Part shown: piece by piece, positions 26,449 through 34,527 of the stretch
Numbering within the stretch: position 1 is the stretch's first letter
How the letters are laid out: every line of letters begins with the position of its first letter
DNA from: Pseudomonas sp. Irchel 3E20
Lineage (GTDB): Bacteria > Pseudomonadota > Gammaproteobacteria > Pseudomonadales > Pseudomonadaceae
DNA: 64,000 bases
Assembly (NCBI RefSeq): GCF_900187645.1
Contig: NZ_FYEE01000004.1
Location: 372,001 to 436,000 of the forward strand
Direction: 5' to 3'
Position numbers and translations under genes: made by a program
Notes under the pieces: model-generated
Told to the model about the DNA's origin: nothing
Database searches by the model: none
What the model saw: only the letters and a program-made list of their open reading frames with translations

Positions 26449-27455
26449 GCCGCGTCGTACACCGCCGCACGCTCGGCGACGTGGCGCAGGCTGTCGAAAT
26501 TGATGTTGGCGCCGGAGTCGATCGCCACCAGGGTCTGGCCACAGGCCCCGGTGCGCGCCACGTACTGCTTGATCCCCGCCACCGCCAACGCACCCGACGG
26601 TTCAGTGATGGAGCGGGTGTCGTCGTAGATGTCCTTGATGGCCGCGCACAGTTGGTCGTTACTCACCGTCAGCACTTCGTCCACATGGTTGCGGCACACC
26701 TCAAAGCCATAGGCGCCGATCTGCGCCACCGCCACGCCATCGGCGAATGTGCCGACGCTGGGCAGCACCACCCGCTCCCCGGCCGCAAGCGCCGCGTGCA
26801 GGCATGCCGAATGCTCGGATTCGACGCCGATGATGCGGATCTCGGGGCGCAGGTATTTGACGTAGGCGGCGATACCGGCGATCAAGCCACCGCCGCCCAC
26901 CGGCACGAAGATCGCGTGCAGCGGGCCCGGGTGCTGGCGCAGGATCTCCATGGCCACGGTGCCCTGGCCGGCGATCACGTGGGGGTCGTCGAAGGGCGAG
27001 ACAAAGGTGCAACCACTGTCCTCGGCCAGGCGCAGGGCATGGGCCAGGGCAAAGGGGAAGCTCTCGCCGTGCAGCACTGCGTTGGCACCGCGGCTGCGCA
27101 CGCCGAGTACCTTCAACTCGGGCGTGGCGCAAGGCATCACGATAGTGGCCTTGATGCCCAGCTCCCGCGCCGCCAGCGCCACGCCCTGGGCATGGTTACC
27201 TGCCGAGGCGGTGACCACACCCCGCAGCCGCTGCGCCGGGGTCAGTTGCACCAAGCGGTTGTACGCCCCGCGAATCTTGAAGGAAAAGGTCGGTTGCAAA
27301 TCTTCGCGCTTGAGCAGGACTTGGTTGCCCAAGGCTTGGGACAACGCCGGCGCCGCTTGCAACGGCGTACACACGGCCAGGTCGTAAACCGGTGCGGCGA
27401 GGATTTTTTTCACGTAGGACTCAAGCAGGTCGGGTCCGGGGGTGTGGTCGGGCAT
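26397..27455 (-). CDS. ilvA: threonine dehydratase, catalytic domain only
   Basis: A PLP enzyme that converts L-threonine to 2-oxobutyrate and ammonia, the first step to isoleucine. ATG 27455 ([13 protein letters not shown]) has AGGAG at the right distance. Lys60 in [10 protein letters not shown] binds [11 protein letters not shown] (~84-91) and GGGGLIAG (~187-194) are the substrate and phosphate loops; it also has [13 protein letters not shown]. Classical IlvA continues after VAERA with two ACT-like isoleucine-sensing modules (total ~500 residues); this protein ends at 352 with a short unrelated tail. It keeps the biosynthetic IlvA sequence type but lacks the allosteric domain. Upstream sits an isoleucine-coded attenuator. 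The last 52 bp overlap the end of the ecotin gene. Confidence 0.9.
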   Translation of the reverse strand: MPDHTPGPDLLESYVKKILAAPVYDLAVCTPLQAAPALSQALGNQVLLKREDLQPTFSFKIRGAYNRLVQLTPAQRLRGVVTASAGNHAQGVALAARELGIKATIVMPCATPELKVLGVRSRGANAVLHGESFPFALAHALRLAEDSGCTFVSPFDDPHVIAGQGTVAMEILRQHPGPLHAIFVPVGGGGLIAGIAAYVKYLRPEIRIIGVESEHSACLHAALAAGERVVLPSVGTFADGVAVAQIGAYGFEVCRNHVDEVLTVSNDQLCAAIKDIYDDTRSITEPSGALAVAGIKQYVARTGACGQTLVAIDSGANINFDSLRHVAERAAVYDAAYSATALPTLAEADQTR

Positions 27456-27489
27456 GAGGCGCTCCTGGTGCTTGTGCAAAGCCCTGGAG

Positions 27490-27563
27490 ACAGAAAGAGA
27501 AAACCCGCCTCTAGGGCGGGTTGGGTGCAGCCGTCAGCTAACCCGCCAAATAAGGAATGGCGG
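27490..27563 (-). promoter_or_regulatory. transcription attenuator of ilvA
   Basis: Four segments on the - strand can pair in three exclusive ways. Segment 1 CCGCCA (27563-27558) pairs with TGGCGG in segment 2 (27548-27543). Segment 2 GGCGGGTT (27547-27540) pairs perfectly with segment 3 AACCCGCC (27522-27515). Segment 3 pairs perfectly with segment 4 GGCGGGTT (27509-27502) to make a terminator followed by TTTCTCTTTC. Segment 1 lies in the Thr-Ala-Ile codons of the leader peptide and segment 2 covers its stop. A ribosome stalled at the Ile codons would free segment 2 to form the 2:3 antiterminator. Directly visible pairing; the regulation is inference. Confidence 0.85.
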
Positions 27564-27603
27564 TAATAATGCTGGGCTGGCTACGCAGTACGGGGAAAGT
27601 CAT
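27538..27603 (-). CDS. ilvA attenuator leader peptide (21 residues)
   Basis: A 21-codon frame from ATG 27603-27601 to TAG 27540-27538, ending 82 bp before the ilvA start. The second half reads SIITAIPYLAG, with three Ile codons (all ATT) and one Thr codon clustered just before the hairpin segments; Val and two Leu are also present. The size, clustered codons for the pathway end product, and position before a terminator match amino-acid leader peptides of ilv, thr and leu operons. No ribosome binding site is visible upstream; the putative promoter would start the RNA close to the ATG. Confidence 0.8.
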   Translation of the reverse strand: MTFPVLRSQPSIITAIPYLAG

Positions 27604-27610
27604 GGGCTGA

Positions 27611-27639
27611 ACTTAAACCGCGCCATGATGGCGAGTCAA
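27611..27639 (-). promoter_or_regulatory. sigma-70 promoter of the ilvA leader
   Basis: On the - strand TTGACT (27639-27634), 17-bp spacer, TTAAGT (27616-27611). Transcription would begin about 7 nt on, around 27605-27603, which is at or next to the leader ATG. It sits between the sugar-dehydrogenase stop (27659) and the leader. Confidence 0.6.
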
Positions 27640-27658
27640 TGGCCAATTTCCCCCGCCG

Positions 27659-28810
27659 CTATTGCAGGCCCACCCGATACAGGGCGCCCTGGTCTTCGTC
27701 GGTCAGCACATAGAGGTACCCGTCCGGGCCCTGGCGCACGTCGCGGATGCACGACTTCAGCTCGCCGAGCAAACGTTCTTCATGCACTACCTGGTCGCCG
27801 TCGAGTTGCAGGCGGATCAGCTCTTGCGAGCCCAATGCGCCAATGAACAGGTTGTGCTGCCAGGCCCTGAAGCGATCGTGGTCATAGAACGCCATGCCAC
27901 TGATGGCTGGGGACTTTTCCCACACATGGTGCGGCGCCAGGGTGCCTTCGACACGGCTGCCCTGGGCTTCGGGAATCGCCAGCCCCGAATAGTTGACGCC
28001 ATGGGTGGCCAGGGGCCAGCCGTAGTTGCTGCCACGCTCGACGATGTTCACCTCATCGCCGCCACGGGGGCCGTGTTCGTTGACCCACAGGGCGCCGGTC
28101 CAGGGGTTGAGGGCCGCGCCCTGGGGGTTGCGGTGGCCGTAGGACCAGATTTCCTCGCGCACGCCGGGTTGGCCGACGAAGGGGTTGTCGTCCGGCACCT
28201 TACCATCGGGGTACAGGCGCACCACCTTGCCTTGCAACTTGTCCAAGTCCTGGGCGGTGGCCCGTTCGTTGTTTTCCCCCAGGGTGATGAACAAGGAGCC
28301 ATCACGGTCGAACACCAGGCGCGAGCCGAAGTGGTTGCTGGTGGACAGCTTTGGGGCCTGGCGAAAGATCACCTGGAAGCCCTTGAGGCCGCTCAAATCT
28401 GCGGCCAGGCGCCCGCGCCCCACCGCCGTGCCGGCCTTACCGCCCTCGCCGCCGCCCTCGGCGTAGGCCAGGTAGACCATGCGGTCGTCCTTGAAAGTGG
28501 GCGACAGCACCACGTCCAGCAAACCGCCCTGACCCTTGGCCCAGACCTCGGGTACGCCGCTCAGCGGCTTCGACACCTTCCCCGCCGGGCTCACCAGGCG
28601 CAGGTTGCCCGCACGCTCGGTGACCAGCATGCCTTGCCCCTCGGGCAGGAACGCCAGCGCCCAGGGGTGTTGCAAGTCGCCCGCCACGCGGGTCGCGGTG
28701 AGCGGGCCGAGCTCGCTGTGCAATGGGGTTTCTGGTGCTGCCAGGGCAGGTGCAGCACCTGCCAACAACGCGCCAGCACAGAGGCTGACCCAAAGGGTTT
28801 TACGCAACAT
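27659..28810 (-). CDS. PQQ-dependent aldose sugar dehydrogenase, YliI/Asd type
   Basis: A 383-residue secreted beta-propeller of the GSDH family. Signal peptide: LWVSLCAGALLAGAAPALA. Motifs: LQHPWALAFLPEGQGMLVTER, GQGGLLDVVLSPTF, the catalytic-His region NHFGSRLVFDRDGSLFITLGE, SYGHRNPQGAALNPWTGALWVNEHGPRGGDEVN, NYGWPLATHGVNYSG and the end GYLYVLTDEDQGALYRVG. Length matches E. coli YliI (371). It oxidises aldoses at the periplasmic face with PQQ and feeds electrons to the respiratory chain. AGAAGGA precedes ATG 28810. A small secreted protein gene ends 25 bp upstream, so the two form an operon. Confidence 0.92.
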   Translation of the reverse strand: MLRKTLWVSLCAGALLAGAAPALAAPETPLHSELGPLTATRVAGDLQHPWALAFLPEGQGMLVTERAGNLRLVSPAGKVSKPLSGVPEVWAKGQGGLLDVVLSPTFKDDRMVYLAYAEGGGEGGKAGTAVGRGRLAADLSGLKGFQVIFRQAPKLSTSNHFGSRLVFDRDGSLFITLGENNERATAQDLDKLQGKVVRLYPDGKVPDDNPFVGQPGVREEIWSYGHRNPQGAALNPWTGALWVNEHGPRGGDEVNIVERGSNYGWPLATHGVNYSGLAIPEAQGSRVEGTLAPHHVWEKSPAISGMAFYDHDRFRAWQHNLFIGALGSQELIRLQLDGDQVVHEERLLGELKSCIRDVRQGPDGYLYVLTDEDQGALYRVGLQ

Positions 28811-28835
28811 GTACAGTTCCTTCTAAAAAATTTGC

Positions 28836-29150
28836 TTAACGTGCCGGGTGAGCCGGCGTTTGCAGGCGGGGTGCGGGCGCGGTGTTGTCCGGGGTACGCG
28901 GGTAGCCGTTGCCGACGCCGCCGTTGGGCACGCTCGGCGGGCGGGGCACCGGCACCGTGTTCGGCGCCCGCAGCGGCGGCGCGCTCGGTTGCGTGCCTTG
29001 CAGGCTGTTGGGGTTGGCCCGGCGAATCGGGCTGTTGTAGGGGTTGGAGCTATTGGCCCCCGGCAGGTTTTGCGCCAGCCACAGGGGCGTTTCAGCCTGG
29101 GCCAGGGCGGCCATGGCCCACAGGCTCAAAGCAAGTACACAGCGGTTCAT
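28836..29150 (-). CDS. small secreted Pro/Asn-rich protein
   Basis: A 104-residue precursor starting at ATG 29150 (MNRCVLALSLW). The signal peptide CVLALSLWAMAALAQA is clear and cleaved before ETPL. The mature ~85 residues are low-complexity and rich in Pro and Asn (SSNPYNSPIRRANPNSLQG, PNTVPVPRPPSVPNGG, RTPDNTAPAPR), with no Cys, so it is probably disordered. I do not recognise a family. It lies 25 bp upstream of the PQQ sugar dehydrogenase and shares its transcript, so it may be a periplasmic partner or simply a neighbour. The longer frame to 29177 would bury the signal and is not used. Confidence 0.7.
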   Translation of the reverse strand: MNRCVLALSLWAMAALAQAETPLWLAQNLPGANSSNPYNSPIRRANPNSLQGTQPSAPPLRAPNTVPVPRPPSVPNGGVGNGYPRTPDNTAPAPRLQTPAHPAR

Positions 29151-29306
29151 GGCTGCCTCACAAACACGGGAAGACACAGGCTTGGAGAACAGACTAGGCG
29201 CGCGGTTCGAATTTTAAAGCGAACAGTGCCGGGCAGATGTAACAAGAACTGTGGCGACTGGCGGCCTAAGGCTGAATGGCGGCCGCCGGGCCACGATGGG
29301 AGGGAG

Positions 29307-30218
29307 TCAAATGAGGATGAAGATCGCCAGCAGTGCGCCGAAGATCGCCCACTTTTCCAGGTAATAGCGTGCGCGATTGCGTTTTTTCAGCTCTTTGCCC
29401 CGCAAGCGGATCTTGTACAGGCGGGTAAAGGCGCGGTTAAGCCCGCCGGTCTTGTCCCCGGCATCGTTGGGCGCACCCGCCGCCGCCATCACGGTGCGGC
29501 TGAACCAGCGGTTGAACGCCGCCGCCCAGCGATATTTCATCGGCCGCTCCACGTCGCAGAACAGGATGATGCGGTTCTGTGACGTGGTGTTTTCGGCGTA
29601 ATGGATAAAGGTTTCGTCGAACATCACCGCCTCGCCGTCGCGCCAGTGGTAGCGCTCGCCGTCGACCTCGATGTAGCAACCCGGGTCGTTGGGGGTATCC
29701 AGGCCCAGGTGATAGCGGTACGAGCCGGCATAAGGGTCGCGGTGGCGCACCAGTTTCGACCCCGGCGGCAACTCGGCGAACATCGCCGCCTTGATGCTGG
29801 CAATGCCTTGCACTAACTCCGTGGTGCGCGGGCACAGCTTCATGGCCGAGGGGTGGCTGTCGCCGTACCACTTGAGATAGAAGCGCTTCCAGCCGCTTTT
29901 GAAAAACGAGTTGAACCCCACATCGTCGTACTGCTGCGAGCGCTTGATCTCACCGGCCCTGAGCAGGTTCTGCCCTTCGCGGCGAATTTCTTCCCAATGG
30001 GTTTGCAGCGCCTCAAGCTCGGGGAATTCGGCCGGGTCCAGGTACGGGCGGTTGGGCTTTTTTGAGAACAGGTAAAGAAAGCAGTTGATCGGCGCGAGGA
30101 AGGTGGAATGGTCGCTTAACTGGCGGCCGATCTTATGCCGCACACGGCCGCGAAAATGCACATAAGCGATGGATAAAAGGTAAAGGCTGGCGATGATGAG
30201 TTTCACGGTGTAGGTCAC
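29307..30218 (-). CDS. lpxO: lipid A 2-hydroxylase (Fe(II)/2-oxoglutarate dioxygenase)
   Basis: A 303-residue LpxO homologue (Salmonella LpxO 302). An N-terminal membrane anchor (KLIIASLYLLSIAYVHF) is followed by RGRVRHKIGRQLSDHSTFLAPINCFLYLFS. The aspartyl/asparaginyl hydroxylase fold carries iron ligands in LVRHRDPYAGSYRYHLGL (H-x-D) and HYAENTTSQNRIILFCDVERP (distal His and 2OG-binding Arg), and a second hydrophobic segment closes the protein (WAIFGALLAIFILI). It adds a 2-hydroxyl to secondary laurate of lipid A on the cytoplasmic face. The frame opens with GTG at 30218; another GTG at 30206 also fits, and neither has a clear binding site. Monocistronic. Confidence 0.92.
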   Translation of the reverse strand: MTYTVKLIIASLYLLSIAYVHFRGRVRHKIGRQLSDHSTFLAPINCFLYLFSKKPNRPYLDPAEFPELEALQTHWEEIRREGQNLLRAGEIKRSQQYDDVGFNSFFKSGWKRFYLKWYGDSHPSAMKLCPRTTELVQGIASIKAAMFAELPPGSKLVRHRDPYAGSYRYHLGLDTPNDPGCYIEVDGERYHWRDGEAVMFDETFIHYAENTTSQNRIILFCDVERPMKYRWAAAFNRWFSRTVMAAAGAPNDAGDKTGGLNRAFTRLYKIRLRGKELKKRNRARYYLEKWAIFGALLAIFILI

Positions 30219-30434
30219 AAGTCAGAGAACAACAGGCTGCTGTAAAAAATGCAGCGTCCGAAAGCGAAAATTCCGGCAATGAATGAGGACAAGCGAGGCT
30301 CGGATATCACCATTCAATAGCCAATGGCCGTTATTTAGCCACAATCTGTAACAACAGGTTAACGCTCAATTGTTAAAGACTGTCCGGGACTTTCGCCGGG
30401 TAGACATCCGCGCATTAGCCTGCGCAACGGCCAC

Positions 30435-30809
30435 TCAGGGGTGCCAACCGGGCGGGCAACCGTCGGCAAAAGAGTGGGATTGCGGCTGCAAGGCCGGTTG
30501 CACCGGCTGATCGAAGCTGCCCAGTAACAGCGCCACCACAGGCTCGTCGTCCAGTGCGCCCAGGGTGCTACCGCACACGGGGCAGAAGGCGCGGCTCGAA
30601 TAGTCCGAGGACCGGTAACGCGCAGGCTCACCGCCCTCGCCCGTCCACTGCACCGCGCCTTTGGGGAACTCCACCCAGCACAGGGTCAAGGCCCCGGAAT
30701 GGCGCTGGCAGTTGCGGCACGAGCAACTGTGGGGGTTGAGCGCCTCGCCACGGGCGGCAAAACGCACCTGCCCGCACAGGCAGCCTCCTTCGTACACCGC
30801 CGCGCTCAC
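30435..30809 (-). CDS. GFA/CENP-V domain zinc protein
   Basis: A 124-residue member of the glutathione-dependent formaldehyde-activating enzyme (GFA) family. Zinc ligands are visible: Cys10 and Cys12 (GGCLCGQVRF), Cys29, Cys31 and Cys34 (HSCSCRNCQRHSG), and Cys76 and Cys79 (FCPVCGSTL). Members bind zinc; true glutathione/formaldehyde activity is shown for few, so the role is open. It starts with GTG at 30809, overlapping the TGA of the upstream methyltransferase gene, so translation is coupled. The 216-bp gap to lpxO holds no gene. Confidence 0.87.
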   Translation of the reverse strand: MSAAVYEGGCLCGQVRFAARGEALNPHSCSCRNCQRHSGALTLCWVEFPKGAVQWTGEGGEPARYRSSDYSSRAFCPVCGSTLGALDDEPVVALLLGSFDQPVQPALQPQSHSFADGCPPGWHP

Positions 30810-31609
30810 GCCTTGACCGCCATCAGGGTGTAGCTCATGGGCAACTGCGCCACCTGGTCTTCGTACTGGTCGTAGAGTTCCTCCCGGTTGGAGTGCGGGT
30901 ACTCCTTGAAATGGCTGATCTGCAACCCGGCGGCGATGGCGGCGCCGAAGATGTCGCCCAGGGTGTGCACGAACCAGTAGGACGCCGGGCTTTTACCCTC
31001 GGCCTTGCCCTCGTAGACGATGGCTTGCTCTTGCACGAATGGCTCACGGCGGAAATACGAGGTGGCCAAGGCAAAGGGCTCGGCGGCTTCAGGCTCGAAC
31101 ATCTCCAGGAACGGGTGGGTTTCATAGATCACCAACGTGCCGCCGACCTTGAGGGTGGCAGCCACCTGGGTAAAAAACCCGGCGATGTCCGGCATCCAAC
31201 CCAGCACGCCGATGGTCACCAGCGCCAGGTCGAAGCGATTGTGCAGCTCAACCGGCAGCGCATAGACGTTGGCTTCCACCAACTCCAGAGCGTGGGGCGA
31301 ACGGGCCGTTAACTCACGGGCCTGCTCCAGGAACTCATGGGCTTGATCCACCCCCACCACATGGCGCGCGCCCAAGCCGAACAGCGACAGGCACTCGCGG
31401 CCATTGTTGCAACCCAGTTGCACCGCCTCCTTACCCGCCACCCCAACACCCAGCAGCACCTCGCTCAGCGTTTCATCCAGGCAGGAAAACCGCGGGCCGG
31501 TGACGTCCGCCAACAACCGCTGCCAACCCTCGGTGCCCTTATGGTGCCGGGCCGAGTCGTTCCAAGCGTCGCGGTTGCTGGTGATGATGCGCGGATCGTG
31601 TCTGTCCAT
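30806..31609 (-). CDS. class I SAM-dependent methyltransferase
   Basis: A 267-residue protein started at ATG 31609 (MDRHDPRIITSNRDAWNDSA); the longer frame to 31756 overlaps the opposing promoter region. Motif I is AVQLGCNNGRECLSLFGLGA, motif II has the acidic residue in VVGVDQAHEFLEQAREL, and the post-motif region is LALVTIGVLGWMPDIAGFF followed by GGTLVIYETHPFLEMFEP. It resembles small-molecule methyltransferases related to UbiE/tellurite-resistance types; the substrate is unknown. Cytoplasmic. It forms a two-gene overlapping operon with the GFA protein, hinting at a shared thiol or aldehyde substrate (inference). Confidence 0.85.
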   Translation of the reverse strand: MDRHDPRIITSNRDAWNDSARHHKGTEGWQRLLADVTGPRFSCLDETLSEVLLGVGVAGKEAVQLGCNNGRECLSLFGLGARHVVGVDQAHEFLEQARELTARSPHALELVEANVYALPVELHNRFDLALVTIGVLGWMPDIAGFFTQVAATLKVGGTLVIYETHPFLEMFEPEAAEPFALATSYFRREPFVQEQAIVYEGKAEGKSPASYWFVHTLGDIFGAAIAAGLQISHFKEYPHSNREELYDQYEDQVAQLPMSYTLMAVKA

Positions 31610-31814
31610 GAGGGGATGCTGTCCTTGAGATATCACGGGGCCGGGCTTCAACGCTGCTGACAAGCCACCGCACAGCGCACCGCCTCCGGCAAAGGGCACA
31701 GTTGTAAAGACTGCGCGGGGAAATGGCAATGTGAAATCACCGGGACAGTGTCGCAAGCCCCCTGCTCTGCTATCGTGCCGCCCTCAAAGCGCACTGCAAT
31801 GGAAGTACCGAAGA

Positions 31815-32141
31815 ATGGACTTATGCAAAGCCCTGGCGATTGCCCTACTGGCGTCGATCGGCACACAGGCCACGGCAGCCGAAAACAACAACCCGTTCCA
31901 AGCCGCGCTGATGCTTACCACCATCGTGCCGGCCGTCATCATCTCTGGCGCTACGGCAGCCACATCCAGCATTCCTGATCTTTTCAAGTCAGCCAAAGGC
32001 GATGCACTGGCGTTCATTGGCTCTGACGGCCAGATCCGTGGCGCGGAGTTTGAGCAGGCGTCCCGGTACTACCGTTCGGCCTACCGCTCTCCCCTGATGT
32101 CCGACGCGCAGTTGGCCCAGGCCATCGCGACCACTTTCTAA
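31815..32141 (+). CDS. DUF2388 exported protein
   Basis: A 108-residue precursor from ATG 31815 (MDLCKALAIALLAS). The signal peptide ends at QATAA, before ENNNPF. The mature part shows the DUF2388 pattern: two small-residue helices (TTIVPAVIISGATAATSSIPD), then FKSAKGDALAFIGSDGQIRGAEFEQA and the end SDAQLAQAIATTF. This family is restricted mostly to Pseudomonas and has no known function. GAAG upstream is a fair binding site. It is single and is followed by integrase-like remnant DNA. Confidence 0.85.
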   Translation: MDLCKALAIALLASIGTQATAAENNNPFQAALMLTTIVPAVIISGATAATSSIPDLFKSAKGDALAFIGSDGQIRGAEFEQASRYYRSAYRSPLMSDAQLAQAIATTF

Positions 32142-32289
32142 AAAAACTCCCGAACCCGGCCCAGCGCCATTTTTGGGGGGGCGGCCTATCGGTGCTTACC
32201 CGCTCCCGCTTACTCCTTGCGAGGACCAGGATGACATTTACGGTCGGTGCGTATGCCTGTGCGCCAAGCAAGGGAGGTATGTGGATCAG

Positions 32290-32560
32290 GACGAGCAGTG
32301 TTACAATCGCGCTCTTTAAGTCCGCACTTAGCGCCCTCGGTATCCGCGAGCGGTGCCAATACGACACGCGCCACACCTACACGACGATGTGCCTGACGGC
32401 CGGAATGAGCCCCGCGTTCATTGCCAGCCCACTTGGCCACAGCGTCGAGATGCTGCTTTCAACCTACGCCAAATGGCTCAGCTCTACCTGCGACTGCAGA
32501 GAGCTTGAGACGCTGCCGGTTCGTTACGAACGGGCCCCACGTTGGCCAAGGACGAAGGCT
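32290..32560 (+). pseudogene. C-terminal remnant of a tyrosine recombinase (phage-type integrase)
   Basis: The frame across 32315-32515 reads as the catalytic end of an integrase: SALGIRERCQYDTRHTYTT (active-site Arg), [20 protein letters not shown] (late His) and YAKWL (nucleophile Tyr). The upstream two thirds of the protein, including the first catalytic Arg, are absent, and no start signal is present. Usual integrases of this type are 350-420 residues. The leading 150 bp (32142-32290), with a G7 run, hold nothing recognisable. It marks an old insertion, now decayed, between DUF2388 and ybiT. An attachment site could not be identified. Confidence 0.8.
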
Positions 32561-32600
32561 CCTACTCAATACATCGCTGAAACCCCAGCAGGATAAGCAA

Positions 32601-34190
<1,590 letters not shown>

Positions 34191-34275
34191 GCCAGCCACG
34201 ACAAGCCTTAAGCGGCAAGCTCTTGGCTCGCCGCGCGCAACTTGCAGCTAAAAGCTAGAAGCTTGCGGCTCCACG
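34191..34275. repeat. aagctt/gcagct-rich degenerate repeat
   Basis: Directly after ybiT the sequence repeats short imperfect units (agcggcaagctcttggctcg, gcaacttgcagctaaaagct, agaagcttgcggctc), a pattern common after Pseudomonas genes. Its role is unknown. Confidence 0.4.
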
Positions 34276-34305
34276 AAAGCCCTGTCCTGGTGACAGGGCT
34301 TTTTG
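34276..34305 (+). terminator. intrinsic terminator after ybiT
   Basis: AGCCCTGTC (34278-34286), loop CTGGT, GACAGGGCT (34292-34300), followed by four more T (five including the stem end). A perfect 9-bp stem 88 bp downstream of the ybiT stop. Confidence 0.9.
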
Positions 34306-34472
34306 CGTCTGGGGGTGGCCGGGTTGTTGCTCCAGCAACAGTGGGCAAGCAGTGGCTGTTGGATTTGCTGAGGGCCAAAGGCTTCGCCACAACGTTTCTA
34401 GAAACCAGTAAAAGCATTATTTATCAGTCGCTTATCACCCAATAGCCGGCTCAAAAAACAGCCATTTTTCCC

Positions 34473-34489
34473 TTGGCACGATCTCTGCT
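34473..34489 (+). promoter_or_regulatory. sigma-54 promoter of the TonB receptor gene
   Basis: TTGGCACGATCTCTGCT matches the -24/-12 consensus YTGGCACGRNNNTTGCW except C for the first T of TTGC; GG (34475-34476) and GC (34487-34488) have the required 10-bp spacing. The expected start site near 34500 is 28 bp before the ATG. Confidence 0.78.
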
Positions 34490-34527
34490 CTAGCCCCTTC
34501 AGTGAATTTTTTCCGGGGGAGACAGAC

